This document shows positions 11,260-23,769 of a stretch of DNA of 64,000 nucleotides, in pieces. The stretch comes from Aedes albopictus. Taxonomy: Eukaryota > Arthropoda > Insecta > Diptera > Culicidae. The stretch lies in assembly GCF_035046485.1 (NCBI RefSeq), contig NC_085138.1, positions 445,943,204 through 446,007,203 on the forward strand, written 5' to 3'. The translations under genes and the position numbers were made by a program. The notes beneath the pieces are model-generated. The model was not told the DNA's origin, made no database searches, and was given only the letters and a program-made list of their open reading frames with translations. Numbering within the stretch: position 1 is the first letter of the stretch; each line of letters starts with the position of its first letter.

Positions 11260-11724
11260 ATTTGATTTATATATTACTTACACAAGTTGTATTCTATATA
11301 TATTTGAAATTCAAAAACAATCCAGGAACTTCAAAATTTAACGAAAAATTTGCCGATAAACGAATAACAGAGAAACAAAGATCAAAAAAAATACGTTTAT
11401 ATTACTTCGATTGATTGACGCAACATTAATCTCGTGCATCTCGTTTTTATTCTTCTTTTGAAAATTTCCGTTCAGTTTTCACCCCAGTTTTTTTCCCACA
11501 TTATTTTCCCCTTTTTCTATTTTCAAACTACCCCCATGTCCCACTCCGGAACCAGAACCGATTGATTCGTTGAGGCGTGAATTACTACTCTATATTGACA
11601 TACCTACTACTACTACCCCGCCGCTCGTCGTTGCCCAAAAACACCCGTGTGTTACGTTTCGTTCGTCAATGTTTTCTAACCTCTAATCCTCGTTTACGCC
11701 TACGCCACATTCCGTCATTTAAAC

Positions 11725-11730
11725 AATAAA
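11725..11730 (+). promoter_or_regulatory. Candidate polyadenylation signal AATAAA
   Basis: AATAAA about 465 bases after the PMCA stop, in CA-rich sequence. Downstream GT/T-rich sequence appears only from about 11810, so it may be weak. Confidence 0.35.
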
Positions 11731-12003
11731 ACCCGCTAACCAAAACGATAACTACCTACTAGCAGCATTCGCCCCAAAATTGCCAAAACCAACACTTGCA
11801 AACATCGATTTTTATGTTTTTCGATTTGATTGTTGTTGTTTTTCTGCCTTTTCTAATTAATTCGACTTACCCGAGCGTTATACAACTACTAGTTAATGCG
11901 ATTGCGATATCTATATGTGTTGATGATTTGTTTGTGTTTTTAGTCCCCCTCGTGTTGCTCTTTTGTGTGCGTGTACACTTTTTGCGCAATAGTATTTCCT
12001 TTT

Positions 12004-12009
12004 AATAAA
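12004..12009 (+). promoter_or_regulatory. Candidate polyadenylation signal AATAAA
   Basis: AATAAA is preceded by a T-rich, TTGTTGTTTTT-type region and followed within 15 bases by an A-run and then T-rich sequence. It is the better of the two proximal candidates. Confidence 0.45.
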
Positions 12010-12400
12010 CCCAACAAAAAAAAACAAATTTCTTTTTCCCTTCAATAGTTTTTACAAACCCCGCGTTCACAGGAGAAAAGAATGGCTTAACCAATTAACG
12101 GTAGTGTAGGCTGGGAGTCTCACACAAACACACACAAGAGGAACAGACACAGGATACCCACACAAACTCTTAAATACACACACTCACAGAGGAACACACA
12201 AACACTCACAGAATCCTTCAGAAATAAAAAAACGGGTATGGATCGACGATACACAGTGATGGCGCAGCCATTCGCGACGCAAGTGGTGGTAGTTAATACG
12301 AATTTCATATATTCCTAGTATCGATGTAATGTTGTGTAATATAGAAACGACTATTGTTGAATCAATAGAAGAAAAAAACACTGTTGGCGTTGTGTTGTTA

Positions 12401-13430
12401 TTTGGTTGTTTGGTATCTACACTGATTTCTACTTTCTTTCATAAAGGGACGTTGTTTTGCAAGAACGAAATGCTAATCCGCTAATACCGCGTTGTCTCCA
12501 CCAATGTCATCGCGAAGATAAGCGACAGCAATTAAGAACAGTCAGTTGGAGCAGTATCTTTTTATAGTGATATCGTTCACGAATGATAGATGGATGTAAT
12601 GCAGCGGTTAATATTCGATAATCCGTTTTTGGGAAACTATTGCAACATTGTTGTATTTGAAGCATTAACTCTAGCCGTGCATTGGGATCATTATGTCCTT
12701 TAAACGTGCACTAGGTCCGCGAGGTGAGCGCAAGCTAATGCACGAATAAGGTTAAGGATTTAAACTCAAAAGAAAAGAATTCAATGCAATACTGGGAATC
12801 TCAAAGTTATTTTGCTAGATTCCAACGTTTTCTGGAATGAATTATTCCAGCAGTATTCATAGAAGTTCAGAGTTATTGCTAGGTTGGCGATGGGATTCAT
12901 CCTAATCCACGGGATACCAATTGTATTCTGCTGTGCTGCGATTCCCAGCAATTTAGACTCTAATTAGTTTTGAGGAGGTTCTGCTTATCGTCATAAAACT
13001 TTAAGTTATTTTGTTTTATCGGTGGTTCGAAGGACTTCCACAGAACCTATTGACTTAATAATGTTATTTGGTATAGCTTACCGTGGTGGTATGTCAGCGT
13101 AAATTAAGAATTCCGATACCTTTTGGTGGAATACTGATGACTCTACTGATGGCATATACGATAATATATTATTAGATTTCAAGACATTACATTGGTATTC
13201 CGTGGGATTTTGATACTTTGTATACTCTGTAGGATTTCGATAGCGTTCTTGAATGAATTTCTTAGATATTGAAGATTTCTCATAGATGCTGCAAATTGCA
13301 AACAGAACGTATACTTCAGAATTTACTCACCAATGGTTTCTCTTGGAACTATGTCAGAGACACTTGAAGATTCTCCAAGAAATCCTTTTATGTAATCCTT
13401 TGCAATTATTCCTTGAAATTCTGCTGGGGT
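12401..13430. other. No gene recognised
   Basis: AT-rich sequence without clear repeat ends. From about 12770 it begins to contain ATTCC/GGAAT phrases that grade into the minisatellite array that follows. Confidence 0.3.
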
Positions 13431-13716
13431 AGGATTCCTACAGAATTGTTTTCCAAGAGTACTCCGCAGATTTTTTAGGGATTCTTCCCTGTTGTATTCC
13501 CAGGATTCCTCTTTGAAAATCTTTAAGGGATTCCTCCTTACATTCCGATCTATATTCCTACCGGTGCTAATGGTTCATATCTCGGAATTTCTTCCAAAAC
13601 CTTCGTAACATCTCTGTGAGTTTCTCCAGAAATTCTCAAAATGTTTCTCGGAATTTTACCATGAGCTCCTCCTTAGGCTTTCTGCAGGAATTTCTCCCAG
13701 AGGTTTCTTCCTCTAA

Positions 13717-13885
13717 GGGAACTTCCATAAATTACGTCACGCAAAAATAGACCATTTTCAACCCCCTCCCCCCTATGTCACACTTTTTGTATTGAACCTC
13801 TGAAATTTTTGTATGGGTCGTCACACTTTGCTGAACCCCCCCCCCCTTCCCCCCTCAAAGCGTGACGTTATTTATGGACGTTCCC
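13717..13885. mobile_element. PIF/Harbinger-like MITE with TAA target duplication
   Basis: The ends are GGGAACTTCCATAAATTACG on the left and the reverse complement of GGGAACGTCCATAAATAACG on the right, extending into GTCACGC. The 3-bp duplication TAA flanks it at 13714-13716 and 13886-13888. The interior has long C-runs and CACACTTT. G-rich termini with a 3-bp duplication fit Harbinger; the superfamily is inferred. Confidence 0.75.
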
Positions 13886-16800
13886 TAAGATGTCTCTCAA
13901 GGTCTAGATTTCTCCTAAAGTTTTTTTTGACTTTCCCTAGAGTTCCTCCTAGGATTTCTCTCGGTGATCCTCTCGCAATTTGTTTCGGAGTTCTTCAAAG
14001 AACTTCAATGGTATACATTCAACACTACGGATTCCGATATGGATACGCACTGGTGTTTATCGAATGGTTCATATCTCAGGTTTTCTCCCGAATCTCCAGA
14101 TGGGATTTCACAAGGAGTTCCCCTACAGTTTTTTATCAGGATTTCGGCAAGAATTTCTCCCAGAGAGTCGGAGGATTCTGTAGCAGTTCGTCCAGGATTT
14201 TTTCCAGAGTTTCTCTGGATTTGTATAGGAGTTTTCTTCCGCTGTTTTTCTCAGGACTACTCCAGGATTTTTCTTACAGAGTTCTTCGGGGTTTTATAGT
14301 GAAGTTCTCTCGAGATTTCTCTTAGAGGTTTTTCCCAATTTACCTCAGAGTACCTCTCGGGATTCCTCCCGATGATCCTCCCGGAATTTTACCCGGAGTT
14401 CCTCTCGGGATGTTCACTGGAGTTCCTCAGGTTTTCGGAGATTTCTTCCGGAGTTATCCTAGAAATTTTCTATGAAATATTCCTACAATTTTCACGGGAC
14501 TTCTAGCGGAGTATTTCCCTGAAGTTATCCCGGAGTTCTTTCCGGGATTTCTTCCACAGTTTCTTTGAGGACATCTCCAGAGGTTTTCTGAAGATTTCTT
14601 CCGAAGTTCTTCTCTGAAATTTTAGAGGGGTTCCCTCTGAGATTTCTCTCGAAGTTTTCTCCAGGATTTCTCTGGTTTTCCCAGAGGGGTTTCTCCCGGG
14701 AATACTGAATTTACTTTGATGTTCTACGCGGGATTTCTATCGCAGTTTCTAGCAGGATTCCTCGAACAATTTTATTGAGATTTATTCAGGAGTTTCTCCC
14801 GGGTTTATGTGGAAGCTCCTTCTGGGATTCTCCTTTCCTTAGAGTTTCTCCCTGGTGTCTGGGATGCCTTCCTGGATTACTACCGCAATTTTTCTCAAAG
14901 TACCTCGTGGGGTTTCTTCCGTACATAGTTCCTCTCGATTGGGGAGTTTCTCAAATTACCCTCGCTGTTTCATGTGAAAGATTAGAGGATTGCTTCCAGG
15001 ATTCCTATCGGAATTTCTGTTGGGATTTGTATTGAGAAATGCTAAAAGGAATTACGGTAAGTAATCCGAGAGAAATTTGGAAAGTTGGGAAGGAATCTCA
15101 GAGCAGGTTTCTACCGGTACTTTGCTAATGGTTTATGTCATGGGAAATCTACCAAAATTCGTCACGGGATTTCTCCAGGAATTTATCATAGAGTTTCTCT
15201 CGGCATTTCACGCGGAGCTCCTCCTGGAACTGTAGGAGTTCCTTTCGGCATTCCCCAGAGATACTCCCGCGATTAATTTTAATCCGGATTCCTCCGGTAG
15301 CTTTCTCGAGATTTCTTCCGGTGTTTCAGCCAGAATTTCTCAACGGCTTCCTTCTAAGACTTCTCTTGGAGTTCCTTGCCAGATTTCTCAAGGAGTGTTC
15401 AGATGATGTGTTCCGAAGTTCCTTTCAGGATCTCGTTAGGAAATCTTTCTGAGACTTCTCCCGAAGCTCCCCGGGATTCTCTATTAGAGGTTTTATCTGG
15501 ATTTTTACGGAGTTTCTCTAGGTGTGTTTCACGGGTTTTCTGTTAGAATTCTCTCAGAGTACTTCTCGGGATTTCTTTCAGAGTTTTCAGAGGAATCCCT
15601 TCTGCGATAACTCCTGGAGTTCCCCCAGGATTTCTTTCAAAATTTAATTTGGAATTCATCCAGTAATTTCGAGATTCGAGATTTCTTCCGGTGTTCCTGT
15701 CAGGACTATTGTTGGGATTCCTTTTGGGACTTCTGTCGAAGTTTCTTGCAAGATTTCTCCAGGTGTTCTTCGAAGATTTCTTCCAGACTTCCTCTCAGGA
15801 TATCGGAAACAGTTCTATCTGGGACTTCTCCTGAAGTTCACCCAGGCTCTGTAAGAGAATTACAGAATTCATATTGGGATATCCTCCAGTGTTCTTCCAG
15901 AGTTCTTAGCTAGAGCTACTTCAGGGATATCTCACAGAGTTCCTCGCGGAATTTCTTTCTAGGTTTCTCCGGGAGCTGCTAGTTGAATTTGTTCTTAAGA
16001 TTCTCCCGGAATATTTGCAGGAGTTTCCTGGAAATTGTTTATGCCTTACGGAGTTCTCGGGAGCCTCGGGAAAGGTTTTTTTTTGTGTTTTCCCTGAGTA
16101 TATCAAAGTGTTTCTCTCATCATTACTTCAGGCCTTTTTTTCCGGAATTCCTCCAGTAGATTTTTCGAGATTCCTTCCGAAATTCCTTCTAAGATTTTTC
16201 CCGGATACCCCCAGGGATTTCTCTTCGAGGTCTTCTGTGATTTTTCCCTGAGTTCCTCCCGATACTTTGCTCGGCATTCTCCGGAATTTCTGCCGGAGTT
16301 CCTCCCGGGATTTCTCCTTTTAGGTTTTCTCTCGGAATTTTCACGGGGATTTTCGCCAGATGTCCTCCTGAGCTTACTACTGGAGTTCCCGGAATTTCTA
16401 CCGGACTCTCTACCGATGCTCGTCCCGAGAGTTCTCATGGAGTTTCTCACAGGGATTCTTCATGAGTTCCGCTCGAAATCACCGGAGGACTCGAATACCG
16501 GAGTTTCATCAGGATTTTTCTTAGAGGTTTGCTTTAAATTTCTGCAGGAATTCCGTGTTGATTTTTCCCAAAGTTCTGGGATTTCTTCTTATAAGATTTC
16601 TGCAAGAGTTTCTCGGGATTGCCAAAGGATTTCTTCTCGAGTTCCTTGTGGGATTTGTTCCAGAGAGACTTCTCGAGATGTCTTCCAGAGTTCCTCTTGA
16701 GAACTATCTTGAACGTTTTCTGAAGTTTTCTCCCGGTTTTCCTCTCAGCATTTCGCTCGATGTTCTTTCCTGAATTCTGTACCGGATTCCTGGGTTTCTC

Positions 16801-18146
16801 CAGTAGATTTCTCGAGCTTCCCTCTGGAATTCTTTCTGCGATTTTTACTGGAGTTCCCCGGTATATCTTCCAGAGTTTCATTCGTAAATGGTGTTCCTTG
16901 TCAAAATTTCTGAAGGGCTTCCTCCTGGGATTTCTCCTGCAGTTTTCCGAAGATTTCTTCCGAACTTCCTCTTAAGGTTTCCGGTAAGAATTTTCCCTGA
17001 TATTTCTTTCCGAGGTTCCTCCAGGATTTCTCTTAGTGTTCCTCCCGGGTATTCTGCTGAATTGATTGATTTCTTAATGAGTTCTTCGCAGGATTCCATT
17101 CAAAGTTTCTCTCGGGATTAATCCCGGAGTTGCCTGCTGGATTTGCTCCAAAGATTTTGTTTCGGCATTTCTTCGGCAGTTTCCTCGAAATTTCTTCCGG
17201 AGTCCCTTTCGGGAAAGGTTACATGTCTTTTACCTCTGAGTGCCTCCTCGTGTTCCTCTCAATATTTCTCCCGGTGCTTCCCTTAAGTAATTTCTATCAA
17301 AGTTACTTAAGGGAATTCTCCAGTCGGTTTCTCTAGATTTCTTCCAGAAATACCTTCGGAGATTTCTCCTGGAGTTTTCCCGGGATAAATCTTAGAGCTT
17401 TTTCTGTGTTTTCCCCAAGTTCCTCCCGAAATTTCTGCCTGAGTTCCTCCCGAAGTTTCTTGAGATTCCTTCCGGAGCTTCCCCTGAGATTTATCTCAGA
17501 GTTTTTCCTACCGGAGAGATATTTCTTGCACGCAGGGCTTCGTCCTCAGTTCCTCTCGTGATTTATGTTCGAGTTCCATCTGGGATTTCACCGATGCTCT
17601 CCGGAATTGTTTTATCCTGGGTTTATCCCGTTGTTCCTCTCAACATTTTTCTCCCGAGATTTCTCCTGAAGATTCTCTAGATTTCTTCCCGAGTTCCTTC
17701 TGAGACTTCTCTCGGAATTCTACTGGGATTACTCTTAGAGGTTTTCTCTAGATTTATCTCCGAGGTCCTCTCAAGATTCCAACCGGAGTACCCCCCAAGA
17801 TTTCCCCCCATAGTTCCATGCAGGGCTTCGTCTGGAGTTCCTTTCAGGATTTTAGTAGGAGTTCATTCTGGGATTTATCCCAGATTTGCTCGCGGAATTC
17901 ACTCCAAAGATTCCCCCAGAACATTTTCAGGAGTTTTCTTGGAATTTCTTCTGGAGTTGTTTTCAGGATTTCTGTAGAAATTTCTTCTGGGGCTTCTCTC
18001 GGAGTTCTGCGGGGATTACTCTTACAGGTTTTATCCGGAAGTTCCTCTCAAGATTTTCTCTGAGGATTTGTTTCCCGCGATTTCTCCAGATTCCGGAGTG
18101 CTTTCTGGGACTTAACTTGGAGGTTTGCGGAGCTTACTACTAGCAG

Positions 18147-18410
18147 GCCTATATAGCCGAGGCGGTAAACGCACGGGTATTCAGCATGACCATGCTGAGG
18201 GTGACGGGTTCGATTCCCGGTCGGACCAGGATCTTTTCGTAAAGGAAATTTCCTTGACTTCCTTGGGAATAGAGTATCTTCGTGCCAGCCACACGATATA
18301 CGCATGCAAAATGGTCATTGGCAGAGGAAGCTCTCAGTTAATAACTGTGGAAGTGCTCATAGAACACTAAGCTGAGAAGCAGGCTTTGTCCCAATGAGGA
18401 CGTAATGCCA

Positions 18411-18463
<53 letters not shown>
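18147..18463 (+). mobile_element. tRNA-derived SINE, Feilai-like, copy 1
   Basis: The 5' part carries pol III promoter boxes: A box TAGCCGAGGCGG and B box GGTTCGATTCC. It continues into a tRNA-unrelated body (TCTCAGTTAATAACTGTGG, AACACTAAGCTGAGAAGC) and ends in a long (GA)n tract at 18415-18463. Imperfect direct repeats (ACTACTAGCAG at 18136-18146, ACTCCTAGAAG at 18464-18474) flank it. A near-identical copy is at 40062-40349. The Feilai assignment is from memory of that Aedes family. Confidence 0.85.
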
Positions 18464-18466
<3 letters not shown>

Positions 18467-18850
18467 CCTAGAAGTCTTCAATATTTTTTCTTAAAAATCC
18501 TCCCGAGATTCCGGATTTCCTTCCGGGTCTTTCTACCGGACTTTGTACCAGGATTTCTATCGGATTTCGGCCCGGAACGCTATACTTCGTCCAAAGTTCC
18601 TCCCAGAAGGAGTTTCTTCTGGGTTTACACCGGGGGATACACTTAAAAGTTCTAAATTTCTGCAGGAGCTCTTCCTGGGATTATTCCGGATTTCTCCACA
18701 GGAATTCTTCCAGTTTTTAGCGGGATTTATTTCACAGTCTTCGTCGAGATATCTCCAGGAGTTTTCTCGAGATTTCTTCCGGAGATACAATGTTGTCCAA
18801 GAAGCCAAAAGTACTTCTGAGGAATCCGTAGGCATAAAGATCCAAAGATA

Positions 18851-19334
18851 ATTGATAATCTCCCAGAAGTATAAGAAGCATGAAGCACAAGTTACAGCCT
18901 GAGATAATTTCTGTTCGAATGTTTCTACTTCTTAAAACTTTTTTGAAATTTAAGAAATATTTTTTGAAATTTCCAATGGAGGAACTTATTTAAGGAACCT
19001 GTTAGTTCTGGAGTTTGGAACAAGAACTGAGAGAGACTAAGGAAAAGGAATCGAAACAGTAAACATTCGTTAACTGCAGAGAATCTTCTCGATGTTAATC
19101 TTCGTTAGCCAAACCGAGCTATATTTTCAACTATCGATGCTACGATTTTGATTCTCAAATATTTGTTTTGCATTGGTTAAAATACTTTCTGATTCCTTAA
19201 GGAAACTAGCTTACAACTTTAACGGCCGATGGTACAAATTTGGCACCCAAATGTTGTCATGCATTGGTCAAAACATCTTTCAACTTACTGGAAAGGGTTC
19301 TGCTGTTAGTGAATGTTCTCTGTCTGATCAACAT
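18851..19334. other. No gene recognised
   Basis: AT-rich sequence between the minisatellite and a short tandem duplication. No coding frame or repeat ends were identified. Confidence 0.3.
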
Positions 19335-19650
19335 TGAATCCGACAACTTCCGAATACTTCGGAACCGGTTCCGGTAGAGACTCGAAGGGGACACTTTCAG
19401 AGTTTCCTGCAACATCACCGTTGGAAGGCTCAAGATTCTTGATTTTCCGTCAGATGTCAACAGGCATTCAGCCGATGATTGACAATAGATCTGGCAACTT
19501 CCGAATACTCCGGAATCAGTTCCGGTAGGGACTCGAAGGGGACACTTTCAGAATTTCTTGCAACTCCACCGTTCGACGGCTCAAAATTCATGATTGTGCC
19601 GATGATCAACAATCTGGCCACTTCTGGATATTCCGAAATCTTTCCGGAAT
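19335..19650 (+). repeat. Tandem duplication, unit about 151 bp, a little over two copies
   Basis: The block starting CAACTTCCGAATACTTCGGA at 19344 recurs at 19495 and, partially, near 19618. Shared landmarks are GACTCGAAGGGGACACTTTC and ACCGTT..GG.TCAA.ATTC. Short open frames across it are also duplicated but resemble no known protein. Confidence 0.75.
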
Positions 19651-19799
19651 ACTATTGCTTTCCACATTCATTGCTTCTACTGTACTATGTACTGCTATGT
19701 ACTGTGACTGTTAAGTAACGGGTTTTTCCAAAGTGCTGCTGCTTAGTTGATTTCTATTTTTTTCATCACTATTTAAATGTGTTAGTATGACAAACTAAA

Positions 19800-21840
19800 T
19801 GGCCAAATAAATAACATACCTAGAATTAGTGTTCAGAGTTATCTACAACCATCACCACTTTGCGTTACATCGGGTATAGAAATTATGCAACAAAGCGTTA
19901 CATTGGATAGAACTATTTTACTTATTTATGACACACACAAACATCAATCAGAAACACTGAAACCCCTTTGATCAATACCTGAATAAATCCACGCCTCAGC
20001 ATCCTTTACTTTTGACCTTACTATACAAAACTTTGTAGTACATTAACATCGTTACGTTAATGCACTAAATGTCGTCCACGGAAAAAGACCAACTATTAAT
20101 AAAACTAACAAAGCTACCCGCGTTGTTATGCCTTCGATTTACTAGATTTAGGCTAGGATTAGAAAAAAATACTTAATAATATTACTGTAATTTATGTTTA
20201 ACTAATAGATTTTTAAAACTGAAGGTTAATTACTTGTTAATCGTTTATTTATTTATAAAATTTTATCTTTGTGCTGAAGATTAAATAAACGTAACGTAAC
20301 GGTCGAAACAGAAAAAAAGCTAGGCTGGAGGAGTTTGAGTCCTAACAACACTGAATCAAATTTCAACCTCAAAACCAGAAAACAACCACTACATCAAACT
20401 CCCCCGGCGTTGCCACTACAAAAAGTAAAATAAAAAGAAAACACACCTATACATACACACCACAAAACCCCACTCTTAAGAGAATAAAAAGAAACCTTAT
20501 TCAACTGACACTCGTTTTGATTTGTTTTAACCTCCTAGTTTTTAAGCGATCCCCAGCACTAGAAAAAAAAAAGCAACCTCTTTTACACCTAAATTTAAAC
20601 TATTGTTTGTCTGTGAGTTTTCCTCTCCAATCGCTCTATAATCGGTCGTATCTCCGCGAATGCAACAATAAAACACCGTCTTAATATGATAAAATATGAT
20701 TTTAAGCTTGATTTGTTGTTTGTTTTTACTTATTCGTCCCTAAACCAGACTACCGAAATCACCCTTCCCAAAACCCCTCTGTTGTTGGTTTTTTTCTTTT
20801 GTTGTTTTTGTTTTTCGATTGCCACCTAACCCGAGAAGAAGAGAGAGAGAGGGAATGTTCTCCGTTTCCGTTCTGCCACGCATTTTTCTTTTGCCTGCGA
20901 GCTTTTCCGTTTCTATTTTGTTTCCATGTGTTTGCTCTTTTGTTCTATTCTTTTTTTCGTAAAACCCCCCTTTTCGATTTTCTCTACAATTTCCCACCAT
21001 TGTCATTGAAGTAGCTGCTGCTGCTGCTGCTGCGACGATTTGCGCGGAATTTGATAAGAGGCAGAGAGACATTGAGTAACACAGATCAGAGAGAGATCCA
21101 TTTATCCGTACTACCGGCCCGCCGTCTTTTGTTGTTGTTTCGCATTTTTACATTCATACCAATCTCAATGTACGACGTGTACGGACGGAAAAAATACCGA
21201 AAGAAACGAATTAGTTCAAAGTGACCACCTGTGTGACCATGAAGCCCGACGACGATGATTACCGTGAAGCTATCTTTGCAATCGGAAGCTAGGATGTGCT
21301 GCATGATGTAATACATTGCTGTTTCCCGAATGACCCCCCTCAAAATGTCCCCAACCATCACTACTGTCTGTCTGTATGTTCTTGGCGCAAAATCTACACA
21401 CACACACACACACACATACATATCACCAACAAACATCACTTTCCACTTTCATGTTAAACCCCTTGACCCCGTTGATTTTATCTTGGCTGTACCCGACAAC
21501 GTGTGCTAGTATCTTTACACAAACCCCTTTGTTATAGCTGACTTAAAGCTCCAACAGAAACGCCAAATTGTAACACTGTCACTATCACTACCCATTGGAT
21601 GAAATTGAGAAAATCGCATTACTGATTTCAACCCAACGTTGCACTGTCGCATCTTTTTGTAAAGTTCTTCATTTATAGTAAAATTGTGTGTGAACTTCTT
21701 GCGGCTCTTTCGGTTGAACTACTTTAGATGTAACCAATCACTCTTACGACGGGAAGTATGTGTTTTCACCCTTTTAATGTTACAAATAAACTATTTTCTT
21801 CCAACGACATATTCACATAAGAACACAGAACTAGATTTCT
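19800..21840 (+). other. UTR-like unique island 1
   Basis: About 2 kb that stands out from the surrounding repeats. It has no transposon ends, and carries A-runs, CA-rich tracts, (CTG)n at about 21013-21032, (CA)n near 21395-21416 and AATAAA signals on the + strand at 20284 and 20667, the latter followed by GT/T-rich sequence. The style matches the PMCA proximal 3' UTR. It may be a distal 3' UTR portion or alternative 3' end, or conserved intronic sequence. No coding exon was recognised. Confidence 0.4.
20667..20672 (+). promoter_or_regulatory. Candidate polyadenylation signal AATAAA
   Basis: AATAAA in a CAACAATAAAACACC context, followed 45-60 bases later by TTGTTGTTTGTTTTTAC. This is a good fit to a metazoan cleavage site with a downstream GU-rich element. 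Confidence 0.45.
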
Positions 21841-22335
21841 TAACATAATTTATAAGCCAGTCTTAAGATTCGAGCAGTAGGATTTTGTATGTCCTATTAC
21901 ATCACCTGTTTTCATAGAATTTACATACAATATTATTGATAAATGCAAATCGTTTCGTATATGTATAAGTACATGGTGACCCATATCTCCCTGTACTCTT
22001 TCGATGCAGTACCACGTAAAAAGCTTCCTAGTGTATATATGTGTGCATTTCTTATCATATGGCAACAATCTTTGATAATAACCAACTATATGGAGACGCA
22101 TGGTCACTGGTATTCCCTCTAAGATTACCTTACTACGGAACTATTTTCCTTTTTATAATTACGATGCCAAAATGGACAAACATGCAGATGGCGTTGTCAA
22201 TGGCGTTTTGAAAAATAATTTCAAAAACTTCGTCAAACAGCCATCTATAGTAAGTAGTCTACTATCTTAGTTTTATTTTAGTCTTAACTTTAAAAAATTT
22301 ACGTTTCCTTACTGAATACCTTTCAAAACTTGCTA

Positions 22336-22753
22336 CAGTCGGGTCGCAGCGTCTCAGCTTACGCCCACTGCAATTTATCAGCTGTCTTGCATCCGATCCA
22401 GCTGATTTTTTGCCTGCAGTTAGTCTATATTATAGGCTAGTCATATACCGTAAACCGAGGTCAAATTGATCTTCGGGTCGAAATTGATCACGCGTTTTTC
22501 GGTTAGGTTTAGCATATTTTAAATAATTTCCTTTCAACTATCGTGCAGTTGGGAACCGATACTAAACGATATTTGCTTGGAAACTATTTGAAGTATGTTT
22601 TATCTAACGGAAAATCGTCTGATCAATTTCGACCCGGCGATCAAATTTGACCCCGGTTTACGGTACCGAATATTAACTAAATTGTTTGAAAGACAACGTA
22701 GGCATTACGGTGGGCGTAAGGTGGGTGGCAGCGTCTTATAGGAGACCCGACTG
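22336..22753. mobile_element. Mariner-type MITE (TA target site) hosting a nested MITE
   Basis: Termini CAGTCGGGTC and GACCCGACTG lie between TA dinucleotides (22334-22335, 22754-22755). Subterminal CTTACGCCCAC is mirrored by GTGGGCGTAAG. A second complete MITE occupies 22448-22663. A lone right terminus of the same family is at 48558-48606. Confidence 0.75.
22448..22663. mobile_element. Nested TA-flanked MITE
   Basis: Termini CCGTAAACCGAGGTCAAATT and the reverse complement of CCGTAAACCGGGGTCAAATT, with TA on both sides (22446-22447, 22664-22665). Subterminal GGGTCGAAATTGATCA is mirrored by TGATCAATTTCGACCC. It sits inside the 22336-22753 element and is therefore younger than it. Confidence 0.8.
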
Positions 22754-22821
22754 TACATATTTCGGCAAGCAATTATGTTGGCAGTTGCTGTGAGTCGTCG
22801 TCATCTCAACTGAAAGTTTCT

Positions 22822-22968
22822 GGGGCCATTCATTAATCACGTAGACATTTTGGGGGTTCGGCCAGAGTTTGTCATGCACGTTTTGGAATTTTTGTATTTA
22901 TGGACAAAAATCTACGAGGGTCATCTGAGACGACCAAAATTTGGTCTACGTGGTTAATGACCGTCCCC
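22822..22968. mobile_element. Degenerate Harbinger-like MITE
   Basis: Left end GGGGCCATTCATTAATCACG and right end reading GGTTAATGACCGTCCCC form inverted repeats, with subterminal GTAGAC..TTTTGG mirrored by CCAAAATTTGGTCTAC. It resembles the G-terminated elements at 13717, 28854 and 45980. No intact target duplication is visible. Confidence 0.6.
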
Positions 22969-23769
22969 TAATTAGGTTCGTAGTGGACTTACCGGACTTT
23001 CTGTTAAAAAGTATTGCACATAGACCGTTAGCGCCAATACAACACTTATGTGTGCTGTAGTCTTCTCAAAATGAAGTCTACATTCAGTAGATCTACTGTG
23101 TAACTGCAGCTCACAGCATTATGGCTGTGAATCATAGCCCACTAGATTCATTTCCCCTACAACTATGGTCATAACGCCCATAGGGGGGCAAGATGCGCAC
23201 CACTAGACTGGTTCAAATACACAAATATCGGAAAGTTCCACGGGGGACCCCCTACGGTTGTGCCTTTTGATGAGAAGAATAACCTGTGGACGATGCAGTT
23301 GATTAAGAATGATTTGCAGTTCGTATGGGGATTTTAATTCAAATACATAGGATGACCTCCAATCTATCCTTCAATTTACCAGATTTTCGCGCTCGATTTG
23401 GCTCAAAATGAAGAAAATAGCAGTTGATGCCTCAAGGAACAAATTTGTACAAGTTCATGGCATGGGAAAACTTAATTTAGATGCGATTTCAGTCCACGAA
23501 AGGAGGAATAGGAAACATACCCTCGTTTATTATCGGTCAGTGCTGAAAATATCATTTCGAAAGTGCTGAACATAGTTTGCCAATAATTTGATTTATAAGC
23601 CCGTGAGTGGCTATTGGAGAACGAGCAACTATTTCAGGGTAAGTTTTACCGTGGTATGATCCAGAGATGGCATTTCACCGTAGCGATTCACTGGGGCGTC
23701 AGTTTATCGACCACACTGGGGATAGTAACATTTTTCACCACACCAAGAAGCCAGTTTCTCTTGTTTTGG
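22969..23769. other. No gene recognised; isolated hAT-like terminus near 23538
   Basis: Mixed AT-rich sequence. The phrase CAGTGCTGAAAATATCATTT starting near 23538 matches the terminus of the foldback element at 33568-33967, with no partner end found. It is probably a solo end or remnant. Confidence 0.4.

Larger units (their letters stand above)
11260..12400 (+). other. PMCA: Proximal PMCA 3' UTR (read-through isoform)
   Basis: Unique AT-rich sequence with homopolymer runs and CA-rich stretches, free of recognisable transposons, directly follows the stop codon. Two AATAAA signals (11725 and 12004) support 3'-end formation near 11750 or 12030. Sequence on to about 12400 keeps the same UTR-like character and then changes. 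Confidence 0.6.
13431..18850 (+). repeat. Large degenerate minisatellite array, TTCC orientation
   Basis: About 5.4 kb built from drifted copies of phrases such as GGAGTTCCTCTCGGGATTTC and AGATTTCTTCCGGAGTTCC, recurring about every 20-25 bases. The + strand is T-rich throughout. A Harbinger-like MITE (13717-13885) and a SINE (18147-18463) interrupt it. Open frames up to about 170 codons on both strands are repeat by-products rich in Phe/Leu/Ser/Gly on one strand and Arg/Glu/Asn/Lys on the other. Confidence 0.85.

Noticed and set aside
13813..14325. 170-codon open frame
   Set aside because: It spans the end of a MITE and the minisatellite array, and overlapping frames are open in all three phases because the repeat lacks stops.
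18147..18235. tRNA gene
   Set aside because: The A and B boxes are present, but the sequence continues into a SINE body with GA tail and target duplications. The same holds at 27382 and 40062.
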